Below are positions 9,432 through 19,988 of a stretch of 64,000 bases of DNA, piece after piece (positions within the stretch are counted from its first letter, which is position 1; each line of letters starts with the position of its first letter). The notes under the pieces are model-generated. The model saw only the letters and a list, made by a program, of their open reading frames with translations. It did not search any database and was not told the origin of the DNA. The stretch comes from Phlyctochytrium arcticum (taxonomy: Eukaryota > Chytridiomycota > Chytridiomycetes > Chytridiales > Chytridiaceae): NCBI GenBank assembly GCA_025602905.1, contig JAHLKI010000004.1:1178001-1242000 (forward strand), given 5' to 3'. The translations under genes and the position numbers were made by a program.

Positions 9432-12400
9432 TCACTTGCGTTTGCGTCGTGAACGTTTCGATGGGGTATCGGCGGTAGACGTCGTGTCGGTTGCCGGGGC
9501 TTCTTTCTGGGCTTTCTTTCGTTTGGAACTCTTGGGGGCTGAGGGACGTGCTAGTTCCCATGCTTTCAGCGCGTCGGTTTGCTCAAGGTGTTCCCGCGGT
9601 TCCCAAGTTGAGTCCTCCGGCCCGAAGCCTTCCCATTGAACTAGGTATTTCCGCTTCTTGTGACGGATCTGCTCGTCCAGAATACGGTCGATGAGCCAAA
9701 GTTCCTCGCTGTTGACCAGCACAGGTTCCGGCGCGTCCTTCGTGGCACGATGGACAATAGAGCCAGGTTTGTGCCACGGCTTCAGAATGTCGACATGAAA
9801 TGTCGGATGTACCATACGCATTGGGTGAGGTAATTCCAGCGTGTAGGTATCAGGGTGCGGACGGGTTTCTTTGACCTTGAATGGACCGAGCCAATCTTGG
9901 CGAAGTTTCTCTGGAAGCTTGCCCAAAGCTGGAATGTGGATTCCCTTGCGTTTGAGTAAGACTGAATCGCCCTTCTTGAAGATGAGCGTCCGCCGACCCT
10001 TGTCATGGTTCCGCGCTTGCACATCTTGTGCATTGCGTAACCGTTGTTGTACCACCCGTTCGATCTCATGGAGAGTGTCCACGAACTTGACAACTTGCTG
10101 GTTTGTTGGCTGTGAAATCTCCTGCAGGCCTTCCCTGGTATGGTGTCCACCATTGACCTGTGGGAGGCGGCCCTTGTCGATCATGAACGGGGCATAGCCG
10201 GTATTCGATGGTGTTGAGTTGTGGTGAAACTCAATCAAGGGTAGAATGTCAACCGAGTTCTTGCCATCGCCGTCTATGTAGGCCTTCAGCACGTTCTTGA
10301 CAGACTTGATTTTGCGTTCGCACTTGCCGTCTGTCTGCTGATGTCGAGCGGTTGCCACCTCTAGCTTGATACCGAGAGCAGCGGTAAAGGATTGCCAAAA
10401 TTCGGCTAAGATCCGGCTATCGCGATCGCTGACAATGACCTTGGGAGCACCTTCGTTTTTAAAGAAGTGCTGGATGAAGAGGTACGCAAGCTCTTGACTC
10501 GAAATCTCCATGTTGCATGGGATGAGGTACACACGTCCTGACAGGTAGTCGACTATGACCAGGGCGGCATCGTAGTAGTCGCCGTTATGGCTAGGTTTCC
10601 CCCCCCCCACGATTCCGTCCTAGGTAGTGAGACTAGATCCATGCCGATGGTGTGCCAGCGCTTATCAGGCACTGGGAGCGAGCGTAATAGTCCGACACCT
10701 CGTGCGGGACTTCGGAAGCGTTGATAAGTTGCACATGTACGAACATAAGCTGCAACGTCGCGTTCCATAGTGGGCCAATGGTATTCTTGCAGTAGACGAC
10801 CGTAAGTCGAATGTGTACCAGTGTGGCCACCCGTAACCAACGTATCGTGATATCGCGCGAGCAATGCACTACGGAGGGCATCGGGTACGTACAGGCGATC
10901 TTCGTAACGGAGCAAGGTGAGGGTTTCCCCGTTGTTGCCTTTCTCCGGAAGGACTTCCACGGAATAACGCCGTTCAGGGACCGTCAAGGTATGCGGCGCC
11001 GATGCCTTGTCTTCAAGTGTCTTCTGCATTTGAAGAGCGAAGTCGTCTGTAAGCAACAATTCGGCCCAAACCTTCAGGTCAAGTGGGAGCTCGAGTTGTT
11101 GTGTTGCCTGTGCCAGTTGTTTCTTGGCACGTTTCTTGGCACGCGCAGCGTTTACCGAAACCACAAGGTTAGGCTTGTCGAGAGGCATGCTGGCGGAGTT
11201 CACGGCGATGGCGTTGATCGTAACACGCTGGGCGCAATCAGCACATCGCGGTGCGTAGTAGGGGTTTCTGCTCAGGACATCGGCTACCGTATTCCATTCA
11301 CCAGGGAGGTACTCAATGTCGAAGTCAAACTGTTGAAGGAACTCAACCCAATTCGCCTGTCGCCGACTCAAATGCTGCTGATCTTGTAAATAAATCAGCG
11401 ATTTGTGGTCAACGAACGCACGAAAGTTACGTCCGAGAAGGAACGGTCGGTTGGCCTTCAACATTTTGACGAGCGCGAGTAGTTCCTGTTCGTGAACTGG
11501 GTATCGTGTCTCCGCATCTTGCATTTTCCGAGAAAAGTACAAGACGGGTCGCAATTTCGGCAGGTTCTTGAAGCCATGTATCGTCGTTGGTAACGGGGAT
11601 GGCATGGGATCGTCTGCGTCAACTGGCTGAGCAAGCCATCCGCCGATGGCGAAGCCGGATGCGTCCGAAAACACATAGACTTCTTTTGCAGGATCGAACG
11701 GCGTCAAAACTGGAGCCGTTGAAATTTTCTCCTTCAAGGTGTTGAATGCTGAAATTTCTTCATCACCCCACTTCCACGGATTGTTGCCAGACTGGAGTTC
11801 CGAGAGAGGGTGAGCGATCCGTGCGTAATCATCGATGTATGATGATAGGTAGTTGGTCAAACCCAGGAAAGATTGAATGTCTTTGAAGTTCTTAGGAGTG
11901 GCGAAATTGTTCACGGCAGTAACTTTGCTTTCAGCAATTCGCACACCGGATGATCCCAGCATATGACCACAAAATTCAACTTCCTGTACGGCCCATGAGC
12001 ACTTGGATGGTTTGACGTATAGAGCGCTTGCTTCAAGGCTGGTCAAAACAGTTTCGACGTGCCGTTGATGTTCCTCAAGCGTATCTGAAAAGACGAGAAT
12101 GTCATCAAGGTACGAGATAACAAAGTCATCGTACATGCTTCCAAAAACCTTGTTCATGATACGTTGGAACGTTGCGGGTGCATTGGTCAAACCGAAGGGC
12201 ATGACAACGTACTCGAAATGTCCGAAACGCGTCTTGAAGGCAGTCTTTTGGATATCACCTTCGCAAACCCGAACGCAGTGATAGGCATCCTTGATGTCAA
12301 GAAGAGAGAAGTACTTTTTGCCGACAGTGCGATGTCACAATTCTCCGAGATGCGGCAAAGGAGTCCGGTCTTTTTTCGTTTGTTTATTCAACCCCCGATA

Positions 12401-13804
12401 GTCGATACAACAACGAAGAGTGCCGTCCTTCTTTGGAGCAAAGAGAACTGCTGCACCCCAAGGACTGGTCGAATGTCGGATCCAGCCTTTGGCGAGCAAT
12501 GCCGTGATTTGCTGCTTAAGTTCTTCCAGTTCACTCGGACCCATTGGACGCAAAGGTACCGAATGAGGTCGTTCTACGCCGTCGATTTCAATCTTGAAGT
12601 CGTCCTCGCCACGCGATGGCGGGAGGTTGCGTAGCTCCGTGAACACCATCTTCTTGAATTTTCGTAAAATCGACAGTAACGGGTTGTCTTGCGGGATTGA
12701 TGCCAGCGGATCTTCGTCCGGCACTTTCGGTCCCGAAGTCGCGGTGCTGGAACTTGCAGCCGCGGTAACTCGCGCGGAGGCTGGAGCAGCTCGCACACGC
12801 CCGTCACCGTCGATCCACTCGAGTACGTTAACTTGAACTGCATAGACTGAGGTAAACTCCTTTTTCCGCATCATGCGTAAGAACTTCTCGGCTTTGAGGT
12901 GAATCTTGAGACCTTGTACCGAAGCCAGCGGCGATTGAAGTCGTGGAGATTCGAGTCTGCAGTCGAACGTACGTAGGTGGGCTGCGTTGCAAGAGGGATT
13001 TTGTTCCCGTTTCCGTGAAACCGGTCTTGCTTCGCAAAGGTGTCGAACGCCGTCAAGCATGAAAGACATGCGGGGGCGTTGGTCAACCTCGTCGATCTGG
13101 AGTCCTTTGAGGGAGAGGATGAAAGGGAGGCCTACAATGGCATCTACGCGTAGGGGCGCAACAATGAACGGCAGTTCGCCAAATGAACATTTGGTGCGGT
13201 CGCAGTAGATATCCAAGGCTCCTAGCATCATTCGGTCCGCCTTGAAGGATTCTCCGTCGTCACCCCATTCTACCTCGATAGTAGAGGTGGGTCGATAGGT
13301 AGAAAATTTGTGATGCCGGACCCATTTGTCGTTGATCATGAGGGTATCGCACCCGGTATCAATGAGAATGCGGGCCATTTTGCCATTCAGTTTCGCATGA
13401 ACGACAAAGGCATTTGGCGCAATGGCCGGTTCAGGTCCACAAGCTGTACGACGCGGAGCGTAGCGATCTTCGCCAGGGGAACTCCCAATCGGTGCAGCCC
13501 GAACAGCGCCAGACGGCTGCATCGGAGTTGATAGTTCCTCGGGTTTTGATCGTACGTCTTCTTGTCGAATAGCTTGGGATTGCTGAACTTCATCGGAGAG
13601 AATGGACACAGTATTGATGGAGACCGTTGTATTTGAATTAGAGTTATGTATAAACAAAGTTGGGCTATCTAATTTTGCGGGTCCATCCTTCGGCATACGA
13701 CCTGCGTCGTTATTGCATGCCGAGACTAGTTTTTTGACGACGGTCGGTGCTTGGCACCGGCACAACGGCTGGCAGGGTGCCCTTCTTTGCCGCAGACGAG
13801 GCAC
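9432..13804 (-). pseudogene. Gypsy-2 pol: protease, RT, RNase H, integrase, chromodomain
   Basis: Domains run protease ([15 protein letters not shown], about 13350), RT (LDIKDAYHC, MPFGLTNAPATFQ, catalytic YLDDILVFS), RNase H (VYVFSDASGFAIGGW), and an HHCC integrase finger with CATYQRF at its last pair. They continue with the integrase core (VIVDYLSGRVYL, VSDRDSRIL, a Glu in KCERK) and a chromodomain near 9620-9700 (IDRILDEQIRHKKRKYLVQW), then a Lys-rich tail. Pol starts in the -1 frame relative to gag with a 79-base overlap. Two lesions are visible: TGA at 12335-12337, where Gypsy-1 encodes Arg, and a frame break in a run of ten G near 10601-10610. With LTRs this similar, the latter may be a consensus error. 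The chromodomain would tether integration to histone-marked chromatin, as known for chromoviruses. Confidence 0.92.
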
Positions 13805-15177
13805 CAGGGAGGCCGCTCATCTCGACGGTCATCGCGCCGGTCGTCGTCACGGCGGGAATCGCGGCGGTCGTCGCGCCGGTCATCGTACTGGTCATCGCGG
13901 CGGTCGTGGTTCCGAGAACCACGCCCCTGATTGCTATCAGGCTGCCGTCCTCCCTTACTGTAAGGGGTGGCTTTCTTGTTGTTGTTGCTGCTGCTGGCCG
14001 CGACACTGGCTTTGGGGGCTTTACCACCTCCGGGCTTGGACCCCTGATTGGAAGGCCCAGGGGCAGGAGTGGCGCCTTTGCCTTTCGCGGCGGGTGCGCC
14101 GGAAACAGGGACATAGTTCCCTAAGTTGTCGCATCCCCAGTTCCCGAGAATGGTCTGCACTGCCGTCTGGAGCAATTGAACGGATTGGTCGGTCAAATTG
14201 GCAAACGCAACCCGCATCACTTGCGTCCAGAAGCTCCCCCCACGCTGGAGCCCGTCCCGGAAAAATCGACGGATCTCATCCTCATCGACGGGACGGCGGC
14301 GGGTGGCAGTGGCCCGTAGTTCTCCGGTCAACCGGTTGAAGCCAGACAGAAAGGTGGCATAGTTGTCACAGGCAAGCTGATTCAACTTCGCCACAATGCC
14401 GTCGCGGGAGTTATGAGCCTCAAATCGCTCGCGCAACATCAACTCAAACTCGTCACGGGTCTTGGGCTCGTTGGCGAAGGTCAAGGACTTGAACCAAGCC
14501 TTGGCCGTGCCCTCAAGAAAGCCTTTGAGGTACTCAACACACTTGCGGCCGTATCGCTGGTCGGCATTATCGGTTGAGTTGTCCAGAAAGAGAAAGTGTC
14601 GGTCCAAAAAGTCCCGAATTCTCTTGTGGGCATCCTCGTCCGTGCCGTTGCCATTGAAAGTGGCCTCATCCGCCCTGCGCTGCATAGACTACAGCATGGA
14701 GTTTTGAAAGAAACTACCATCTAGGGGGACGCCCGCCTTCGAAATCAACCGCTTCAGTTGTTCAACCTCTTGCGTGAGGGTTTCGAGTCTTTCGACATCC
14801 GGGCCGGTGTTGGTCGCAACAAAGGGAGTTCCTCTGAGAACCTGGCCAGCAGGGTGAACGTTGCCCGAAAGGGACAACGTTGCACCGCCGGAAGGTTCTT
14901 GGGGGGTAGGCTTGTCGACCTCCATAGGTACGACACCGCCGTCCTCTCCCTTGTTGTTGCCCTCAGCGCCGCTATCTCTAGCGCTGGGACGGCCCTGCTC
15001 GCCGCTATCTCTAGCGAGAGGGTTTTCTTGCTCGGAGTCGGAGGCAGCGGAATGCTGTCCCTCCTCAACGTCCGAGCTCGCTCCATCCATAGGTTTGGAG
15101 GACAATTCGCTCCTGACGGGGCTGTCCTCGGAAACCTTGGTGGGCTTGCGGCTGCTCTTCTTGGATCCAGGACCCAT
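13726..15177 (-). pseudogene. Gypsy-2 gag with an in-frame amber stop
   Basis: ATG at 15175-15177 opens an acidic, Ser-rich N-terminal region ending in a short coiled-coil-like segment (VERLETLTQEVEQLKRL). A TAG at 14689-14691 interrupts the frame. The frame then continues with the retrotransposon gag domain (KAWFKSL, REREF-like segments) to TAG 13726-13728. The C-terminal part holds an Asp/Arg-rich low-complexity stretch and a normal CCHC knuckle ([14 protein letters not shown]). It would form the virus-like particle and bind the RNA. The amber codon could be a C-to-T mutation of CAG or a readthrough site; Gypsy-1 does not help decide because it is broken in this interval. Confidence 0.88.
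13729..13735 (-). promoter_or_regulatory. Slippery heptamer A AAA AAC for -1 gag-pol frameshifting
   Basis: The last gag codons are TCA AAA AAC TAG. The heptamer A AAA AAC lies in the correct zero-frame register one codon before the gag stop. A -1 slip there continues directly into pol (…KN/LVSAC). Downstream secondary structure was not evaluated. Confidence 0.75.
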
Positions 15178-15237
15178 GGTGAAGAAGTAAGAATAAGGTT
15201 AAGTTGAAAATAGAGTTGAGGCTAGTAGGTCGAAGAG

Positions 15238-15250
15238 GGTGGTGCTACCA
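15238..15250 (-). other. tRNA primer binding site of Gypsy-2
   Basis: On the minus strand TGGTAGCACCACC follows the 5' LTR with no gap. It is complementary to a tRNA 3' end GCTACCA, which fits the initiator Met tRNA. Confidence 0.75.
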
Positions 15251-15477
15251 TGTAGCGTTTTCGGTTAAGAGTTGGTATGGACGGTAATGCACCTTCCCAG
15301 GGTGCGAGAGTCGGGGTAGTGTTATTAGCTTTAGCGCAGAGGAAGAGAAAAAGCGTTAAGAGTAAAAATGTACAGTGTAAGGGAATGATATACAGAAGAA
15401 AACAAGAAATATACACGTGACGATGCGCATTAGCGCAGTCGTGCGGTCAATGCTCATCAAACCACGAGCCCGCCGCA
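15251..15477 (-). repeat. 5' LTR of Gypsy-2
   Basis: 227 bp, one substitution from the 3' LTR at 8513-8739. Confidence 0.95.
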
Positions 15478-15482
15478 GCAAA
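15478..15482. repeat. Right TSD of Gypsy-2
   Basis: GCAAA, matches 8508-8512. Confidence 0.93.
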
Positions 15483-18354
15483 CCCACCAACGTCAAAGGC
15501 TTCAACGCCGTCTTCTGCAATACCTGCTTACATCGTTGCAAGAAGCTTGTACCAGGAGACTGGTACAAAGCAGGATGGATGCCCAGGGGAGAAGAGGAAT
15601 GCAGCGAAGGTGATGAGACTGGTTCCTTGAGAATGGGTTATATCGCTGCTCCCAACGACGACCACCAAGACGTTCCCATCATTTGTTTGCTCGATGAAAT
15701 GGATACGCCGCATGATGCCCGTTCTGATGCCGATCTCAAGTCATTCAAGGACAGCATCATGCTATTGGAACAAAATCCATTCACATTGCCGAGTCCGTTT
15801 AGTCAAAACATGCAACAGTTTATGGATCATCTGGAAACAGTTTGTGATAAGATGGTCACCAAGAAAGCAATCTTTATTGGGGACGGTGAACATTGAAGAT
15901 CAACATTGACGCTGCGCCAGAAACGCGCTTTACTTTTCTCCACAATTTATGATGCAACAATCCACAACCATGGCGGCCGCATCAACTACATCAAAGACTG
16001 CTTCTAGGCTCCGTTGGCTGGCGCGTCCAACGTCTTGAAGAACTTCCTCTCTGCCTTCAACCTGTGCTATTCGCCAACTACCATGAGGAAAAAGATGACC
16101 GAAGCAGTGCTAGTCAATCTGGAACAGATTAAGCTGGATCTTGCGCGCGGTCAATTTGTACCGGTCTTGAAAATCGATGACTTCAACCGAGTTCGCATCC
16201 AGGGTACTCCTGGATCTGCCAATGCGGGGAAGTTCTCGAGTTGCACACCCAAGCGAATCTTGCTATAAAGCCTCACCCGCGCAAACCCGCAGAGGAAACC
16301 CACCGTTACTCGCTGTACCCAATAGTAACTGACACACGAGTACCCATTTACGCCCTCTATGTGAGTCTGGATTTCATGGGGGAGTGGATGCGTGCTGGGT
16401 TACTGTCTGCGTCTGATGTAAGGGATTATCGCATCCTGCGCTCGGCCGCCAACACTGAGCATGTTCCATTGAATGGTATAAGGCCAATGGACACGCCAAC
16501 TATCCACATTCCCGCTACTCCATATTTCGAGGTCTGGGAACGTCGCTTGGCGCTCAAAGGTGCATTTAAAACTCTATACAAGTTCAGCATGGCAACCGAT
16601 GGTGGGCAATTGAATGGCTTCCATGTCTTCCATGCTAGTTCCAACGCAATGAAAAGCGTTCAGGACATACGCCAATTGTTCTCCACGGTGTCAGAGTTTG
16701 CCGCCAACTACGATGGAGCCATGTTTCTGGTGGGCGACTTCTATGTTTGGCGGAACATGATGAAGTTGTTGTGGTCTGTGTACAAAGTGAAGCCTCCTCC
16801 CCGTCAACGCGCTCCAACCGCTTCTACTCTCGAAGAAAGCATGGCCGCTCTTGGTCGGGGACAGGTCGGGTTGGTGCCTACCGAGGCCCGTAGAAAGTAC
16901 ATCCCGTGGCCCAATATGATGCATGTCGCGTTGAATGCCCAGCTTGGTAAGTACAATTTCCTTGTCCTTTCAAAAGCAGCGAAACTAACGACGGTCCTAG
17001 CTTTGCTGCAATGGGCGTTTGGTGTCATCATGCCCCTCTGGAACGCCGCTTTCCCCGACGGCCCCATCAGCCTGGTCAACCTTCGTCCCATCCGCCGTGT
17101 CATGATCCTGACAATTATGCTGTGGGCCTGGAAAGCCATCCGACAAGAAGTGCTCCGTCAGTATCATTCACGCAAGAACAGCTGGACGGCGATGCAAACG
17201 GTGCTAGTCGAGTCTCTGATCCGATTGTTCGACGAAGACATCCCACTTGTTCTTGACGCCTGTGCCGCGATCGGGGATCGCGACGTGTCCCTGATGAAAG
17301 GAGTGCTGTTGAGACTTCTCTCCCTTTTCATCCGATTTGACAAGAAGAACTACGTGGTCATTATCCTGTACGTACATGCAGCTATCAAGTACTATGAGGA
17401 TATGAGTCCGGCCGATCGAGACGCCATGTACAGCTTCCTGCCAGTCGCAAGCTCCGAAGATTTGGAAGTGTTCCATTCCTTGTTGAGAGCGGTGCTGCGT
17501 CCCTGGGACGCGGAAAGCATCTGCGTACTGAAAGCCTTGTACATCTCGGCGTTACCGCCCGCAAATTCCTTAGTGATATCGCCGAGATGAAGCGCGCTGA
17601 AGCTGAGAGCAGCTGTCCGTGGTCGCAGAATATGGGGGTGATGCAGTTTGAGACGGCCACGCCGGGTCAGAAGACGACGTACTACGAGCAGAGGAGCGCG
17701 AACGTGGCGAAGGCCATGCGTGACATGTTCGACATTCTCATGAGTGTCTCTTCCAATTTGATCATTGAAGGGGCCATGGATGTCGAACATTCCGCGGCCA
17801 CACGAAAAAGCGCGCCCGTCTATCGGATCTTGCATGACCTGACTGAAGCTGCCGCACCACCAACGAAAAAATCAAAGACGCGGATTGCCGGCAAGGGCAA
17901 GTCCAATATTGCAAAGTTTGCCAGGCCTGCTCCCGGTCATCTGTGCACCGTTTCGGAGCGGTTGCTTCCATTTTCCCTATGGAAAAAACAGCATGTGCCA
18001 CTGAATATTCGGACCGACATTTCCACATTCAAGGCGCATAGTCCTGCAGACAAGCCTCCTCCCAAGCCCAGCGTAACTCTCGTGCCGATTGGTAACCTCC
18101 CGGAAGGGGCAGACAAGGGCAAATCTTCCAAAGAGAATGAAGCATTTCTCCATATGACGACAATCCTCAAATCTGTCTTGCCTTGTGGCTGTCCAGCTCT
18201 GGTACAGCAGCCTTGCCATCACTTTATTGACAAGGTTTCCAAAGAAAACATGAGCTGGTTCTTGAGCAACCTTACCATTCCAATTACCGTCAAGGATTTG
18301 CAGCCGGATGAAGATGATCCGGTCATTGTTTTCTCGGAGTTCGATCAAAGCTAA
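15483..18354 (+). pseudogene. DUF6589-like transposon gene, remaining exons (candidate transposase)
   Basis: Continues the frame that begins at 8285. Segments are 15483-15893, about 16008-16235 (LSAFNLCYSPTTMRKKM), 16241-17590 and 17587-18354. The core has FLVGDFYVWRNM, then WPNMMHVALN and later LVLDACAAIGDRD, followed by a helical stretch with NYVVIILYVHAAIKYY. That order resembles my memory of the fungal DUF6589 family; it is not proven. A good intron lies at 16947-17000 (GTAAGT…CTAAC…TAG, 54 bp, frame-neutral). The C-terminal part has NLS-like KKSKTR and a Cys/His cluster (CGCPALVQQPCHH). Two in-frame stops (15894, 16005) and two frame changes (about 16235 and 17545) mean either more introns, decay or consensus errors. 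Its position inside exact TIRs makes it the likely mobility protein. Confidence 0.6.
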
Positions 18355-18852
18355 TACATTTCCGCAGTCTCGTCACTTCCATATAGTTTCCACCCTTTAT
18401 ATCTTCTTTTCAGTAATAGCCCGTGGACTTCTTTGTACATAGTTTCTCTAGTTTATACCATTTTATCAAACGTGTCAGAATAAGGGATGGGCAAAAATAC
18501 AATGTTCCTTTCCACAAGGGTCCATGATGATCCATTCCATATTACAGCCGTATTTTTGCCCTCAAAATGAACAACTCTTCAGTCTTGTGAGAAAAATTTA
18601 CCGCTTGCCTTGCCGGCAGAGTGCATTTTCCTTTTTTTTGCGCAGACCCTGAGACCTCTTGTCACATATGCATGACATGAATTTCCCTCCGATTTTAAGT
18701 TGGCTTATTACAATAATATCTGGATAAAACTATTCCGGAGACGTGTGGGCAAGCTCAGGTCTGTAAGCGGACGTTTTTTTAATCGATTGTTCCGGGGGGG
18801 GGGGGGGGGAATGCGCAGACGCAAAGGAAGAATTTGGAACCCTAGCTTTTTA
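18355..18852. other. 3' region of the DUF6589-type transposon with a G16 run
   Basis: Noncoding stretch between the gene stop and the right TIR. It contains a run of sixteen G at 18794-18809 and no gene or RNA that I can recognise. Confidence 0.6.
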
Positions 18853-18883
18853 ATTTACCCTTATATAGCAGTTCTTGCCTGAG
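18853..18883 (-). repeat. Right terminal inverted repeat of the DUF6589-type transposon
   Basis: Inverted counterpart of 7848-7878, 29 of 31 positions matching. Confidence 0.92.
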
Positions 18884-18891
18884 AAGACTTG
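18884..18891. repeat. Right TSD of the DUF6589-type transposon
   Basis: AAGACTTG, identical to 7840-7847. Confidence 0.95.
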
Positions 18892-19610
18892 GCCGCGTTC
18901 TTAAGGTGGCGGCCAATGTAGGCAACATATTTGCGGCCAATCCGTTTGGATTCGAAGATACCCGCGCCTGGATGGTCCAGGAAGTCATAATGAGCAGAGA
19001 GGAAGTCCCGAATTCTCTCCGGGGAGTTTTCCTCTTTGGACCCCGAGTACACGGAGCCCACGGCTACTTTGTGCAGAGCCCTGTACTCCAAGTTATCAAA
19101 GGATTCACCTTTGGGCTTGGGGAGCGACCGCTGCGCAACGTCGGCGTAGGCCTCCGCTAGCTTTGCCTCTAGCTCGGCAATACGCTTGGCGTATTCCCTT
19201 TCCACCGCGTCCCGTTTAAGGGCGGTTGTTTGTTCCTGTGCGGGGCGCCGCCGGACCTGCGTCCCGTCCAAGTGAAGATCGGCGAGCCGACTATCAATGG
19301 AGGAGGGGGCAGGGGGCTGCGCGTCGCTAGAACGGGCCACGGGGCGGGGAGCATCGGCCAGCTGGTGGAACACTACGCCGTCCATAGGTTCAGCGGTAGT
19401 GGCACTGCGGCGGGCCGGGACATCGACTGGGTCGAGTGACCCAAAGGTAATCTGGCTTTGACCCTCTTCGGCACCGACAAGAAGGACTTCGTCATCCTCA
19501 CCAGTGGGTTCAGGGGAGGCACGGGACTCTCTGTCCGTCGGCACGCTGGGAGTTGGTGAGGGGTCCCTGAGACTTCCGAAGGCCGAAGGGGTGGCAGAGG
19601 AGCGGGACAT
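18884..19610 (-). pseudogene. Gypsy-1 gag, N-terminal part
   Basis: ATG at 19608-19610, then an acidic N-terminal region (MSRSSATPSAFGSLRDPSP…), a short coiled coil (EYAKRIAELEAKLAEAY) and the start of the gag domain (ERIRDFLSAHYDFLDH, then YIGRHLKNAAK). It stops at the transposon junction; the next residues SWYTSLDD are at 7847 and below. A third copy of the same N-terminal region lies at 63747-64000. The reading frame has no stops up to the junction, so this part was intact when the transposon landed. Confidence 0.88.
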
Positions 19611-19677
19611 GGCGGGTGTAGAGGAAGCGGTTAAAGGCGATAAAGTTGAGCCTAAGTTGTTTTATGAAGTCAACGAA

Positions 19678-19690
19678 GGTGGTGCTACCA
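19678..19690 (-). other. tRNA primer binding site of Gypsy-1
   Basis: Minus-strand TGGTAGCACCACC immediately inside the 5' LTR, same as in Gypsy-2; fits initiator Met tRNA. Confidence 0.75.
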
Positions 19691-19988
19691 TGTAACGGGG
19701 TGGTAGTATAGGATGATGAGAGGACAATGGACAGTGAGATGCAACTTCCCAGGTTGCGTATTGTGGGTGGTTTGTTCAGATGGTTGCAGTAAGCTAGAGT
19801 TTACAACGGCATACCGCCGGCCTTTTATATGGAAGAAAAACTAAACTATATCACGCGTGTGGCGCGACACTCCCGGTTGCTACCGGACTCCGGTGGTAGA
19901 CACCGGATGGTACGAGTGTGAAAGATCACTGCGCAGTCTTGGACTGCGTTACTGCGCTACTGCGCCGCAAGGGCCCAGATCCGCTACA
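19691..19988 (-). repeat. 5' LTR of Gypsy-1 (LTR B)
   Basis: Matches 1506-1800 with substitutions and indels; ends TGTAACGG and CCGCTACA. TATA-like sequence on the minus strand at 19821-19832. Its right end joins MULE coding sequence directly. Confidence 0.85.

Larger units (their letters stand above)
8513..15477 (-). mobile_element. Gypsy-2: young chromodomain Ty3/gypsy LTR retrotransposon
   Basis: A 6965-bp minus-strand element with 227-bp LTRs at 8513-8739 and 15251-15477 that differ at one position (C/T), flanked by GCAAA duplications. Order: 5' LTR, tRNA primer site, gag (13726-15177), pol in the -1 frame (9432-13804), untranslated tail, polypurine tract, 3' LTR. Near-identity of the LTRs means a recent insertion. 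It sits in frame-splitting position inside the DUF6589-like gene. It is a different LTR family from Gypsy-1 although the proteins are related and collinear. Confidence 0.95.
7848..18883 (+). mobile_element. DNA transposon with 31-bp TIRs and 8-bp TSD carrying a DUF6589-like gene
   Basis: The ends are 31-bp inverted repeats matching at 29 positions (CTCAGGCAGGAACTGC at 7848 and its inverted counterpart CTCAGGCAAGAACTGC ending at 18883). They are flanked by a perfect 8-bp duplication. The host site is Gypsy-1 gag, whose frame is restored when the insert is removed, so the boundaries are exact. Inside lies Gypsy-2 (8513-15477); without it the transposon is 4066 bp and has one recognisable gene, on the plus strand. 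TSD length is like hAT and some other superfamilies, but the protein has none of the hAT, P, MULE or Kolobok motifs I know. The gene product is therefore the candidate transposase. The alternative is a non-autonomous element that captured the gene. Confidence 0.9.
1506..19988 (-). mobile_element. Gypsy-1: chromodomain Ty3/gypsy LTR retrotransposon with nested insertions
   Basis: Minus-strand element with 3' LTR at 1506-1800, pol at 2476-6942, gag in two parts (7088-7847 and 18884-19610), tRNA primer site at 19678-19690 and 5' LTR at 19691-19988. Gag is interrupted by a DNA transposon (7848-18883). Removing that and one 8-bp duplication leaves about 7.4 kb, and gag then reads continuously across the join. 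The two LTRs differ by several substitutions and by indels of about 20 bp. There is no target-site duplication: the left flank is AATAC in a Harbinger relic and the right flank is TGGTG in a MULE, so the ends may come from recombination. Pol carries several nonsense codons, so the element is dead. Confidence 0.85.

Noticed and set aside
13602..14339. A 245-codon plus-strand frame rich in Arg, Gly and Cys
   Set aside because: It is the antisense of Gypsy-2 gag/pol; its composition mirrors the Asp/Arg repeats of the real protein on the minus strand.
7848..18883. Assignment of the TIR element to hAT on the basis of its 8-bp TSD
   Set aside because: The ends start CTCAGG rather than a hAT-like CAG end, and the gene lacks the BED, RNase H and dimerisation motifs seen in the true hAT at 28493-31679.
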